In this document: one piece after another, positions 15,880-24,043 of the stretch | How the letters are laid out: every line of letters begins with the position of its first letter | How positions within the stretch are numbered: position 1 is the first letter of the stretch | NCBI GenBank assembly: GCA_046497075.1 | Contig: JAWOGF010000038.1 | Location: 4,921-68,920, forward strand | Length of the DNA: 64,000 nucleotides | Direction: 5' to 3' | Source: Saliniplasma sp046497075 | GTDB lineage: Archaea > Thermoplasmatota > Thermoplasmata > Halarchaeoplasmatales > Halarchaeoplasmataceae | Made by a program: the position numbers and the translations under genes | Notes under the pieces: generated by a model | What the model saw: only the letters and a program-made list of their open reading frames with translations | Told to the model about the DNA's origin: nothing | Database searches by the model: none

Positions 15880-17115
15880 CTATGCGACCCCCATTATATG
15901 CCAAAGAAAGTTTAATAAACCGCCCCAGATGAATAGAACAAAGATCAGGGTGAGCAGACCGCCACCTAGATTTTCGATGATACCTCTTATCCCTCCTTCC
16001 TTCCCCTCTTTGATTATCATGGCAAAGGTGGCGATGCAGGGGAAGTAAAGGTTTATGAGGACCACAGAGCTTATCAACTGATATTTACTCATCTCTATAG
16101 CTGAAAGCTGTGCTACTGCCAAGTCCTTCCTCAGGAAACCTGCTATGAGAGGTCCAACTGTTTCCTTAGGTATACCGAACCAACCGGTCAATAGAGGACT
16201 CATGGTATTAGCTAACACATCTATCACTCCACCCAGGTATAGTATATTCACCATTCCAACACCCAGTAAAACGAACGGAATAGCTACTGTAAAGAAGCCT
16301 TTTACCCTTATCCACAATTTTTTTGAAACATTTCTCATGGTTGGCATCCTGTAGGGTGGTATGTCGATAAGGATCTCTGGCGACTTCCCAGGTATTATTT
16401 TATGTAAGATGAATCCAAAAATGAAGAATCCAGCGAATAGATACAACAGTATATAACCGGTATACTCTGGTATAAGCGAAAGCATGACACCTAACTGTGC
16501 ACCACAGGGTATGAAGATCGCTAATAGTATCATCATCATAAAGCGCTGTTTTTTAGTTTGTAGAGATCTCGTAGCGGCGACTCCCGGTACGTTGCACCCT
16601 AATGAAAGTATCATCGGGACTATTGCAAAACCGTGGAGTCCTATCTTATGCAGGAATGTATCAATGAGCACCGCCAATCTAGGTAGGTATCCACTGTCTT
16701 CAAGAACTATCAAGTAAAGGTAGAAAGCAGTAATGGCTGGGAGGACTATCCCAACTGCCACGAAAAGACCAGAAGTGAGCATCCCGAAAGCTTCGAATGA
16801 ATTGGTTGCTCCCGGTTCACCTACCAGGATGTAGTAAAACCAGCTCCCCTCACCTGGAAAAGCTTTTTGTAACCAAGGGAGCCAGTGGTTATCAAAAATT
16901 TTAATAAGAAAACCATCAGTGAAGAAACCTGCGAATGCACTGAAGAAAGCCCAGAAACCATAAAGAGCAGTTAACGCGATGGGGATGCCCGTCAAAGGTT
17001 TTACTGTGAGTTCAGCGATTGCATCTTTTAGTGTAGTTTTCCTTTCACCATAACTGATAGTTTGGCCGGCAATCTCATCTATCAACTCCCATCTTTCATC
17101 GATATCCAACTTCAT
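15880..17115 (-). CDS. feoB: FeoB membrane half (Gate/nucleoside-recognition domains)
   Basis: 411 residues corresponding to the transmembrane part of FeoB, the Fe(II) transporter. It contains two Gate repeats; the family segments SLGCNVPGVAATRSL (about residue 180) and PCGAQLG carry the conserved cysteines of the proposed ion path. The GTPase part is a separate gene directly upstream overlapping by four bases. Full bacterial FeoB is about 770 residues in one chain; the two parts here total about 587, the missing piece being mostly the helical GDI-like spacer. Confidence 0.92.
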   Translation of the reverse strand: MKLDIDERWELIDEIAGQTISYGERKTTLKDAIAELTVKPLTGIPIALTALYGFWAFFSAFAGFFTDGFLIKIFDNHWLPWLQKAFPGEGSWFYYILVGEPGATNSFEAFGMLTSGLFVAVGIVLPAITAFYLYLIVLEDSGYLPRLAVLIDTFLHKIGLHGFAIVPMILSLGCNVPGVAATRSLQTKKQRFMMMILLAIFIPCGAQLGVMLSLIPEYTGYILLYLFAGFFIFGFILHKIIPGKSPEILIDIPPYRMPTMRNVSKKLWIRVKGFFTVAIPFVLLGVGMVNILYLGGVIDVLANTMSPLLTGWFGIPKETVGPLIAGFLRKDLAVAQLSAIEMSKYQLISSVVLINLYFPCIATFAMIIKEGKEGGIRGIIENLGGGLLTLIFVLFIWGGLLNFLWHIMGVA

Positions 17116-17642
17116 TTACCGCTCACCTTAGCTCTTCTTTTTATCCTACTAACGTCCACTGGTTTAGCTTCCTTGATCCTGGAAGCTAGTTCTTTTATCC
17201 CCGCTCCACTGATAGCTATAGTTGTGACTATCGGAACGCCGAGTAACTTCCTCAACCTTTCTAAATCTATATCTATCTCCTTATCCTCTGCAACATCCCA
17301 CATATTAAGCGCGATTATAACTGGATAACCCTTTTCGATGATCTCTAAAGCAAGATAAAGACCTCTCTCCAATTTAGTTGAATCTATTACACAGATCACG
17401 ACGGAATCCTTATTCTCTTCAAGCATCCTGACTGCTACTTCCTCAGCCTTATCCTTGGGTTCCAATGAGAAAGTACCCGGAACATCTATCAACTCCACTT
17501 CTTCATCGTCTAACTGCATATATCCCTGAGTATAATCAACCGTTGTGCCAGGGTAGTTGGATTCAGTGACATTTGCCCCAGTCAAACGATTAAAGACAAC
17601 ACTCTTACCCACGTTAGGATGTCCCATAAGCAGTAATTTCAC
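17112..17642 (-). CDS. feoB: FeoB GTPase half
   Basis: 176 residues. G1 GHPNVGKS (residues 7-14), G2/switch region with YPGTT, G3 DVPGTFSL (about 54-61), G4 NMWD (about 112-115) and a G5-like ISGAG. This is the cytosolic G-protein domain of FeoB as a free polypeptide, with no GDI helical bundle after it. The four-base overlaps with feoA upstream and the membrane half downstream imply coupled, roughly equimolar synthesis. FeoA proteins likely assist it. Confidence 0.92.
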   Translation of the reverse strand: MKLLLMGHPNVGKSVVFNRLTGANVTESNYPGTTVDYTQGYMQLDDEEVELIDVPGTFSLEPKDKAEEVAVRMLEENKDSVVICVIDSTKLERGLYLALEIIEKGYPVIIALNMWDVAEDKEIDIDLERLRKLLGVPIVTTIAISGAGIKELASRIKEAKPVDVSRIKRRAKVSGK

Positions 17643-17866
17643 TCTTCCACCTCAACTTGGATCCTGTCAGCAATACCCACCCCCATAGAGGTAGTGGAGC
17701 CTTCTACCTTCACTACGACGGGACCCTTTATCGGCTGCCGAGTCATAAAAACTATATTTTTACCTACTCGGATCCCCATCCCAGCAACTTTATTCCTGAG
17801 TTCTTGAACTATATCTACAACCGTTCCTTTTTCACCATAATCCATAGAAGTAAGCCTTTTCTTCAT
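17639..17866 (-). CDS. feoA: FeoA-domain protein, copy 2
   Basis: 75 residues of SH3-like FeoA fold: GTVVDIVQE.RNKVAGMGIRVGKNI...GPVVVKVEGSTTSMGVGIADRIQVEV, with the ending typical of FeoA. Overlaps the FeoB GTPase gene by four bases. FeoA is a small cytosolic protein needed for FeoB-mediated Fe(II) uptake. Confidence 0.9.
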   Translation of the reverse strand: MKKRLTSMDYGEKGTVVDIVQELRNKVAGMGIRVGKNIVFMTRQPIKGPVVVKVEGSTTSMGVGIADRIQVEVEE

Positions 17867-17870
17867 CTTA

Positions 17871-18089
17871 TCATATCCTTCTAACCCTTATCTTAGCAGC
17901 CATGCCCCTACCAATGGATACAGTGTTTCTATTCACTTCTAAAGTGATTCGGCCATGAGATGATATGATCCTTACGATACAATTTTCAGTGATCCCTTTT
18001 AGGGCGAGTTTCTGTTTAAAACCTCTCCCACCATGGATGTTAACGATCATTGCGAGCTCCCCTGGACTTAACTGGGCTAGTTTCATCAT
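17871..18089 (-). CDS. feoA: FeoA-domain protein, copy 1 (first gene of feo operon)
   Basis: 72 residues: LAQLSPGELAMIVNIHGGRGFKQKL..GI.....RIIS.HGRITLEVNRNTVSIGRGMAAKIRVRRI. The arrangement matches FeoA closely, including the VSIGRGMAAKI end. Two feoA genes in tandem are common in archaea and clostridia. The promoter with two palindromic operators is just upstream (18117-18166). Confidence 0.92.
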   Translation of the reverse strand: MMKLAQLSPGELAMIVNIHGGRGFKQKLALKGITENCIVRIISSHGRITLEVNRNTVSIGRGMAAKIRVRRI

Positions 18090-18116
18090 TTATCACTTCT
18101 TGACGATATCCATCTT

Positions 18117-18145
18117 TGGTATACCATATTAGTTACGGTAAACCG
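18117..18145 (-). promoter_or_regulatory. Tandem DtxR-type operators of the feo operon
   Basis: Two palindromes lie between the TATA box and feoA: TGGTATACCA (18117-18126, perfect) and CGGTAAACCG (18136-18145, CGGT/ACCG arms). Their centres are 19 bases apart, two helical turns, allowing side-by-side dimers. They share the GGTnnACC core with the site at 3241-3256. Placement just downstream of the TATA box fits iron-dependent repression by the adjacent DtxR protein; this is inference from position and symmetry. Confidence 0.55.
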
Positions 18146-18156
18146 AATATTTAAGT

Positions 18157-18166
18157 CTTATATAAG
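18157..18166 (-). promoter_or_regulatory. TATA box of feo operon
   Basis: CTTATATAAG, read on the minus strand, is a strong archaeal TATA element about 70 bases before the feoA start. It is followed by the two palindromic operators at the expected transcription start region. Confidence 0.5.
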
Positions 18167-18178
18167 GATTAGGGTTGT

Positions 18179-18197
18179 ATGGGCTTCATCCCGAAAT
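18179..18197. repeat. Short direct repeat flanking the GLUG surface gene (left copy)
   Basis: The sequence ATGGGCTTCATCCCGAAAT recurs at 21143-21161 as ATAGGCTTCATCCCAAAAT, 17 of 19 bases equal, in the same orientation on the far side of the surface-protein gene (18370-21063). It could mark the boundaries of an inserted unit or be a shared regulatory or terminator element. Confidence 0.5.
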
Positions 18198-18206
18198 CTA
18201 GCCTTA

Positions 18207-18235
18207 CCTTCCATACCGGCTTATTTTCTGGAAGG
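18207..18235. terminator. Hairpin in the feo/surface-protein gap
   Basis: CCTTCCA (18207-18213) pairs perfectly with TGGAAGG (18229-18235) across a 15-base loop. No T-run follows directly, so a terminator role is uncertain; it may be an RNA structure or protein-binding site in the divergent promoter region. The rest of 18236-18369 is AT-rich with a TTAAAAGATATATTTTAA element near 18284 that could serve the plus-strand gene. Confidence 0.3.
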
Positions 18236-18369
18236 GAGTCATTACCCAAAAATTTTTGAAAATGATGCTTTTATTTAGAACATTAAAAGATATATTTTAA
18301 TATGAACCAAAATACTTTTATTACATCTCTTTATGTACGAGCATCTTCTTTGCAGAGGATGTTGAAAAT

Positions 18370-21063
18370 ATGAGATATGGGAAGGTAATGGCGATAGGAC
18401 TGATAAGTGTACTGTTAGTTAGTGGAGTTGGAATGACGTTAGGTTATTCGAGAGATGTTGAAATCGATAGTTCAACTGCTGATCTATTTTCTGGAGGGAG
18501 TGGAACTGAAAGCGATCCATACCAAATAAGTAATGTTACGCAGCTGCAGAATATGAATAAAGATTTAGATGCTCATTATGAGTTGATTGAAGATATAGAT
18601 GCGAGTGTGACTAAGGATTGGAACAATGGAAGTGGATTTATGCCAGTGGGTAAAGACGACGATGAAAGGTTTTCTGGAAGTTTAGATGGTAAGGGATATA
18701 ATATCAGAGGATTATACATCAACCGACCAAGTAGTGATTATGTAGGCCTGTTTGGAAGCCTGGGAGGAGTCACTGTTGATTCCTCAGTAGAAAGAACATG
18801 TATCGTTGATTCGAACATAAGTGGAAACAGGAATGTCGGACTACTAGTGGGAGAAAACTTTTACGGTAATGTCAAAAATTCATGTGCCCAGGGAAACGTA
18901 AGTGGAAACGAAAAGGTAGGAGGACTTATAGGGATTAATCATGGCGAAGTCAATAATTCTTACACAATAGGACATATGAGTGGAGATGACAATACTGGTG
19001 GGCTCGTTGGATATAATGGTGGCACGGTCAATAACTCGTATGCTATGGGAAACGTGAGCGGGGACTCTATTGTAGGCGGACTTGTTGGTTGGAACCACGG
19101 TAGTATGGTCAACAACTCATATGCTATGGGAAACGTGAGTGGTGAGAGAGAAATCGGCGGACTCGTTGGAGACGGAGGCACCGTCAAAAATTCATATGCT
19201 AGAGTAAACATGAGTGGAAACTATGAAGTCGGCGGACTCGTTGGAGACGGATGCACTGTCAAGAATTCACATTATAATATCGACGAAGTCATAATCAATG
19301 GTGGGCATCGAATCACTATAGGAAGTCTCTTTCAACAGCAGTATCAGGATTGGATGTCTAGCAACAAAAGACTAGAGATCTCAGATTATAGCGATACATT
19401 AGTAAAATCGGGCGAATATTACGAAATAAGCGGAGTAGAGGGAATAAAAGATATATTAGGATTTGCTGGGGAAAAACAATACAAGTTCTGCCTTAAAGAT
19501 GACATAGATCTTTCTAGTGAACCTGGACTGTACATACCCTACTTCGCTGCTGAGTTTGACGGGAACGGTTACACAATCAAAAATCTTCATTTGAACTGGT
19601 CTGCTGGTTCAAATCTTGGATTTTTCGGTTATTTACCTTCCTCTGCTTATTTATTTGATACTAGTCTAGCTAGGGCAAATGTAAGAGGAACTACACACAT
19701 CGGGGGTCTCGTTGGATTTAACGATGAAGGCATGGTCAATAATTCATATGCCACGGGAGGAGTTGTAAAAAGCTCGATCACATGTGTCGGTGGTCTAATA
19801 GGTTTAAACCATGGTACGGTCAAGTATTCATATACAACTGGAGAAGTAAATGGAAATAGCTCTGTCGGCGGACTCGTTGGAGAGAATTGGGGCTCGGTTA
19901 ACAATTCCTATGCTGATGGAAACGTAAAGGGAAATATGTGCGTTGGCACTCTCGTAGGGATGAATGTAAACAAAATTGAAAGATCCTATGCAAGAGGAAA
20001 TGTAAATGGAAATAGCTCTGTCGGCGGGTTAGCAGGACTAAATTGGGCAGGTACAGTTAGAAATTCTTATGCTACGGCAAATGTGAACGGAAACAACACT
20101 ATCGGTGGGCTTTTAGGAGGGAACATCAGGGAGGGTAGGATCAAAAACTCATATGCTACAGGGAACGTGAGCGGAAACGAAAGGGTAGGAGGACTCGTTG
20201 GAGATAACAGTGCCACGGTCAATAACTCATTATGGGACATAAATACCACGAGCCAATCTTCAAGTAATGGCGGAACGGGGAAGACTACCACAGAGATGAA
20301 GGACATCGATACATTCACTGATACATCGACTGAAGGCTTAGAACAAGCCTGGGATTTCGTCGAGGTTCCAAATGATGATGATGGCACCAAAGACATCTGG
20401 AAAATCGATGAAGATGTCAACGATGGCTATCCATTTTTGGTCTGTGATAGAAACACAACTCCTCCAACAGCGGATGCAGGAGAAGACAAAACAGTAGGTA
20501 TAGATGAAGACTTGACTTTCGATGGCTCTTCTTCAACAGATAACGTGAATATCACAGACTATACATGGACGATAGAAGGAGATGAGTATGAAGGAGAATC
20601 TGTTACTCACTCGTTCAGTGAAGTAGGTACCTATGAAGTTGAACTAACTGTAACGTATTCATCAGGTAACTCTGATAGTGATTCGATAACGGTGACAGTT
20701 GAAGATGATGTACCTCCAACAGTATCTGTAGATATCTACGGTGATCTAGTTGAAGGTGAAGAGATAACAGTCGATGCTTCAGAATCAGCTGATAACGTGG
20801 GTATCGAAAGTATTGAGTGTGAATTCGGCGACGGTACGACGGCTACTGGTGCAAACGTTACACATACTTACGAAGAAGCCGGTGATTATACAGTAAACGT
20901 AACAGTGACTGACGAAGCAGGTAACATTGATGAATATCAAGAGACTATAACTGTTGAAGAAGAAAGTGATGGTGATAACGACACTCCTGGATTTACATTG
21001 ATGATACTGCTATTCAGCTTATCGTTAGTGGCGATATACAGATATAGAAAGAAGAAAAGATAA
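18370..21063 (+). CDS. Secreted GLUG-repeat/PKD surface protein with PGF-type C-terminal anchor
   Basis: 897 residues. A signal peptide covers residues 1-26 (hydrophobic VMAIGLISVLLVSGVGM). Two blocks of GLUG-type repeats (GGLVG.N.G.V.NSYA.GNVSG, about residues 135-310 and 445-620) form beta-solenoid or adhesin-like folds. The blocks are separated by a unique spacer (about 310-445). Two PKD-like domains follow (about 700-870, with DAGEDKTVGIDEDLTFDGSS and a second THTYEEAGDYTVNVTVTD segment). The C-terminus is TPGFTL plus a membrane helix and RYRKKKR, the PGF-CTERM-like signal processed by archaeosortase. Likely an adhesin or S-layer-associated protein. Repeat number can change by recombination. 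Confidence 0.9.
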   Translation: MRYGKVMAIGLISVLLVSGVGMTLGYSRDVEIDSSTADLFSGGSGTESDPYQISNVTQLQNMNKDLDAHYELIEDIDASVTKDWNNGSGFMPVGKDDDERFSGSLDGKGYNIRGLYINRPSSDYVGLFGSLGGVTVDSSVERTCIVDSNISGNRNVGLLVGENFYGNVKNSCAQGNVSGNEKVGGLIGINHGEVNNSYTIGHMSGDDNTGGLVGYNGGTVNNSYAMGNVSGDSIVGGLVGWNHGSMVNNSYAMGNVSGEREIGGLVGDGGTVKNSYARVNMSGNYEVGGLVGDGCTVKNSHYNIDEVIINGGHRITIGSLFQQQYQDWMSSNKRLEISDYSDTLVKSGEYYEISGVEGIKDILGFAGEKQYKFCLKDDIDLSSEPGLYIPYFAAEFDGNGYTIKNLHLNWSAGSNLGFFGYLPSSAYLFDTSLARANVRGTTHIGGLVGFNDEGMVNNSYATGGVVKSSITCVGGLIGLNHGTVKYSYTTGEVNGNSSVGGLVGENWGSVNNSYADGNVKGNMCVGTLVGMNVNKIERSYARGNVNGNSSVGGLAGLNWAGTVRNSYATANVNGNNTIGGLLGGNIREGRIKNSYATGNVSGNERVGGLVGDNSATVNNSLWDINTTSQSSSNGGTGKTTTEMKDIDTFTDTSTEGLEQAWDFVEVPNDDDGTKDIWKIDEDVNDGYPFLVCDRNTTPPTADAGEDKTVGIDEDLTFDGSSSTDNVNITDYTWTIEGDEYEGESVTHSFSEVGTYEVELTVTYSSGNSDSDSITVTVEDDVPPTVSVDIYGDLVEGEEITVDASESADNVGIESIECEFGDGTTATGANVTHTYEEAGDYTVNVTVTDEAGNIDEYQETITVEEESDGDNDTPGFTLMILLFSLSLVAIYRYRKKKR

Positions 21064-21142
21064 CCCAACAACCTTTCCTTTATTTTTACATTTTTCTTTA
21101 AATTTGGGCAAATTTATGGTATGTCTACTTAAAATAAAGATC

Positions 21143-21161
21143 ATAGGCTTCATCCCAAAAT
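21143..21161. repeat. Short direct repeat flanking the GLUG surface gene (right copy)
   Basis: ATAGGCTTCATCCCAAAAT, matching 18179-18197 at 17 of 19 positions and in the same orientation. It lies 80 bases after the surface gene stop. Confidence 0.5.
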
Positions 21162-21238
21162 AAAAAAGATTTAAGAAGAAGCTCGGTTAAGTAAATATTC
21201 GAAAAGTTAAATTGATATAGATCAAATTCAATTAACGT

Positions 21239-21440
21239 ATTGCGGTTTCTACTGGAAAATCGAAGGGTTTTCCATCGATCTACAGAGTTCTGACGAATTC
21301 TGTATAATTTCGCAATAGGGTGAACCTGTGGTCACTCCCAAGGTATCCACAGGTTCACTCCTAACTCTTCTGCCCTTCGGCTCTACTGGAATTTCAAAGA
21401 AATTGGTGGGTAAGGATAAGAGTTCCCTCCTACGCCACCC
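21239..21440 (+). ncRNA. Candidate structured non-coding RNA, at least six helices
   Basis: This gene-free segment has densely packed complementary stretches. ATTGCG (21239-21244) pairs with CGCAAT (21311-21316) and encloses GGAAAA/TTTTCC (21254-21259, 21268-21273) and ACAGA/TCTGT (21282-21286, 21299-21303). Next is a perfect 12-base hairpin GTGAACCTGTGG/CCACAGGTTCAC (21320-21331, 21347-21358). Then AACTCTT/AAGAGTT (21363-21369, 21418-21424) encloses GCC(CTTC)GGC and AATTTC(AAA)GAAATT. Two multibranch units joined by a hairpin is a fold plan of a real RNA. I do not recognise SRP RNA, RNase P or a known riboswitch. One reading frame is largely open here (one internal TAG), so a decayed coding origin is an alternative. 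Strand is tentative. Confidence 0.5.
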
Positions 21441-21482
21441 CCTAAACCAGTTCCAACTGTAAATAGAAGTACTTATGTTTAT

Positions 21483-21584
21483 ATGACACCAACAAACACC
21501 GAGGAATTTAATGGAAGCATGGGTGCAATGCTTATCCTATTACTGTTATTTTTTCCCCTAGCTATATTATATTTCAAAGAATAG
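21483..21584 (+). CDS. Possible 33-residue single-helix membrane peptide
   Basis: ATG frame encoding a short polar start and one hydrophobic helix (GAMLILLLLFFPLAILYF). It sits behind the structured segment and just before a zinc-ribbon micro-ORF in a different frame. Single-helix micro-proteins are plausible, but no ribosome site stands out. Confidence 0.3.
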   Translation: MTPTNTEEFNGSMGAMLILLLLFFPLAILYFKE

Positions 21585-21594
21585 AACAGTTCGT

Positions 21595-21669
21595 ATGTGT
21601 AGAAGATGTGCAACCGAGTTGAAAGGCATGTCTATGCAATGTCATGGATGCGGAGCTATTGTAAGATAA
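21595..21669 (+). CDS. Possible 24-residue zinc-ribbon micro-protein
   Basis: The peptide reads MCRRCATELKG...QCHGCGAIVR, with two CxxC knuckles 11 residues apart, enough for one zinc site. In archaea such ribbons are usually fused to a membrane helix; here a helix-encoding micro-ORF precedes in another frame, so the pair may be a frameshifted remnant of one zinc-ribbon membrane protein. Confidence 0.35.
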   Translation: MCRRCATELKGMSMQCHGCGAIVR

Positions 21670-21737
21670 AGAAATCATCAACCATTAGATATCAATATCT
21701 CTAAATATAATCCTAAGATGGTACAGTGATCACCTGG

Positions 21738-22721
21738 TCATAACATCTCTGCTCTTAGTTCAGTATCTGATTTAGGCGATAGATAACATAGAGGGATATC
21801 GAAGACCGTTTTAGCACCTGCCGCTCCTTCTTTACTCAAACGGTTCACGGCCCGTGCATAAGCTACCAAGACACTAGCAGTGAATTCAGGATTACTTTCC
21901 AGATCTAAACCGAATTCATAGGTTTGATTCTTTTCTTTATCGAAACCTGTTCTTCCACTTCTAATCACAAAACCGCCGTGCGGCATCTCGGAATGATCCC
22001 TGTTCAATTCTTTCTTTGTCACAAAATTTACGTTCGTTTCATAATGTTCAAAGTAATTTGGCATACTCTTGATCTCGTCTTCGATCCTAGCTTTGTCAGC
22101 ACCATCCTCCACGACCACATAACACTCTCGTCTGTGCCCATCGGATGCCGTTAGATCAGGGTTTTCACCATCTCTCACCCTATCGATAGTCTCTTCGATA
22201 GGGATCGTGTATTGAACGGCATCTTTTACTCCTTCGATACGCCGAAGTGCATCTGAGTGGCCCTGACTGACACCAGAACCCCAGAATGTATAGTCACGTC
22301 CTTCGGGTAAGATAGCTCCGGCTAACATCCTGTTCATCGAAAAAAGACCAGGGTCCCAACCTATTGATACTGCACTCAGCGTACCGTTTTCCTTGGCGAC
22401 CCGATTCATCTCCTCATAATAGTCAGGTATCCTCTCGTGATTATCATAGCTGTCTACGGTGTTGAACATGCTGGCGAACTTTGGGCCCTGGACGGGGAGA
22501 TCGGTAGCGGATCCACCGCACAGCAGCATCACATCGATCTTCGATATGTAGTCTTCGGCTTGATCGACATTCACTACATCAACGTCCTCACTCTTTACCT
22601 TAAGAGCCTTAGGATCCCTTCTAGTAAATATTCCAACGAGTTCTATGTCGGGATTTTGCCTTATCGCTGCTTTAACTCCTTTACCTAGATTTCCATATCC
22701 TACTATTCCTGCTTTCATCAT
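21738..22721 (-). CDS. ddh: meso-Diaminopimelate D-dehydrogenase
   Basis: 327 residues, the usual length. The N-terminal Rossmann motif GIVGYGNLGKGV is followed by FTRRDP (NADP-phosphate-binding arginines, about residues 32-37), the LLCGGSATDLPVQGP substrate loop, TVDSYDNH, and GWDPGLFSMNR. These are diagnostic of Ddh, which reductively aminates L-2-amino-6-oxopimelate (tetrahydrodipicolinate) with NADPH and ammonia to meso-DAP in one step. The enzyme is well known in Corynebacterium and some Firmicutes/Bacteroidetes and is uncommon in archaea. It is last in the operon after lysA, 14 bases apart, and explains the absence of dapD/dapE/dapF or dapL here. Confidence 0.93.
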   Translation of the reverse strand: MMKAGIVGYGNLGKGVKAAIRQNPDIELVGIFTRRDPKALKVKSEDVDVVNVDQAEDYISKIDVMLLCGGSATDLPVQGPKFASMFNTVDSYDNHERIPDYYEEMNRVAKENGTLSAVSIGWDPGLFSMNRMLAGAILPEGRDYTFWGSGVSQGHSDALRRIEGVKDAVQYTIPIEETIDRVRDGENPDLTASDGHRRECYVVVEDGADKARIEDEIKSMPNYFEHYETNVNFVTKKELNRDHSEMPHGGFVIRSGRTGFDKEKNQTYEFGLDLESNPEFTASVLVAYARAVNRLSKEGAAGAKTVFDIPLCYLSPKSDTELRAEML

Positions 22722-22735
22722 TTTTCACCTCTTAA

Positions 22736-24043
22736 TTAAAAACTCTGTTTCCTTTCAAGATCTTTCATACTCTCAGCCTCCCTGATCAAGGTGTCTTCAC
22801 CTCTATTCACCAAAACCTCAGGAGGTCTTAATTTAGAATTATAATTTGATGTCATAGTAAAGCCGTATGCTCCCGCATTGAGGATCGCTAGTAGATCGCC
22901 TTCTTCGACCTTTGGTAACTTCCTTTCTTTCCCCAAAAAGTCGGACGACTCACACAACGGCCCCATCACATCATACTCCTCAAGTTCATCCTCATTTCCA
23001 TACATCTTTTTGGTGTGTGCTATGGGGTGGTATGCATCATACATAGCGGGTCTGATCAAGGTATGTAGTCCCGCATCTACTCCTATGAGACGTTTATTAA
23101 CAGTATCTTTTAGCGCGTTGACTTCAGTGAGGATGATCCCTGCGTCACCCATTATGTACCTACCGGGTTCCATACAGAAGTAGGGCTTTCCGAGTTCATG
23201 TTCTGCTAATTTGTCTTTGAAAATTCCAAGGACGTCCCGGGAAAATTTTTCGAGGTCCATCTCACTTTCGTCCGGTGTGTAAGGTATACCGATACCACCA
23301 CCGATATCGATGAACTCGAATTCTATACCCAACTCTTCATGGATCCTGCCGGCTATATCCACTATCTTTTCCGCCGCCTGTCGATGATGATCTGTTTTTA
23401 ACATGCCTGAACCGATGTGTGTATGTATCCCGAATCTTTTTACACCACTTTCTAGCGCTTTCTTGTAAGCATCGATGATCTTACTTTCAAGTACACCGAA
23501 CTTCGAATCCTTTCCAGCGGTTATAAGATGACGATGAGCACCTCCTCCTTTCTGCAGATTAACTCGGAAGGAGATCAGCTCGGGTATCTTCTTTTCGAGC
23601 ACCCGATCTAACATGGATAAAGAATTTACATTGATCCTCACACCAGACTCCAATAAAGAATCGAGTTCATCGTCTCTAAGATTCATACCCGTGAACAGTA
23701 TCTCGTCTGCATCGAAGCCCGCTTCCTTCGCCAAGTAGATCTCACCAACACTGACCGTATCTACTCTTGCCCCTTCATCCTTCAATATCCGCAAGATCGA
23801 GATATTGGTGTTCGATTTAGCTGAAAAATAGAGATTCACCTTTTCATATCTATCTGTCAGGGAATCATATAATCTCCGGTAATTGTCCCTGATCCTCGAT
23901 TCGCTGTATACGTATACGGGGGTCCCGTATTTTTCAACGATGTCCTCAGCAGTGATTCCTTCGATCTCAAAACGTCCATCTTTTCCAGAATATATATCTA
24001 GTATTTTCATATCCATAATTCCACCGTTCATAGGTACATTCAT
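22736..24043 (-). CDS. lysA: Diaminopimelate decarboxylase
   Basis: 435 residues, a PLP enzyme of alanine-racemase fold converting meso-DAP to L-lysine and CO2. The PLP lysine lies in YFSAKSNTN (about residue 58). The GIHTHIGSG segment, the DIGGGIGIPY loop and the EPGRYIMGDAG segment bind cofactor and substrate, and GPLCESSDFLG carries the active-site cysteine of the partner subunit. The annotated ATG overlaps the asd stop (ATGA) with GAGAGGGG upstream; a second ATG ten codons in, behind GGTGG, is possible. Completes the Ddh-type lysine route. Confidence 0.93.
   Translation of the reverse strand: MNVPMNGGIMDMKILDIYSGKDGRFEIEGITAEDIVEKYGTPVYVYSESRIRDNYRRLYDSLTDRYEKVNLYFSAKSNTNISILRILKDEGARVDTVSVGEIYLAKEAGFDADEILFTGMNLRDDELDSLLESGVRINVNSLSMLDRVLEKKIPELISFRVNLQKGGGAHRHLITAGKDSKFGVLESKIIDAYKKALESGVKRFGIHTHIGSGMLKTDHHRQAAEKIVDIAGRIHEELGIEFEFIDIGGGIGIPYTPDESEMDLEKFSRDVLGIFKDKLAEHELGKPYFCMEPGRYIMGDAGIILTEVNALKDTVNKRLIGVDAGLHTLIRPAMYDAYHPIAHTKKMYGNEDELEEYDVMGPLCESSDFLGKERKLPKVEEGDLLAILNAGAYGFTMTSNYNSKLRPPEVLVNRGEDTLIREAESMKDLERKQSF

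Noticed and set aside
18960..20420. Minus-strand frames opposite the GLUG repeats
   Set aside because: They are low-complexity shadows caused by the periodic repeat sequence.
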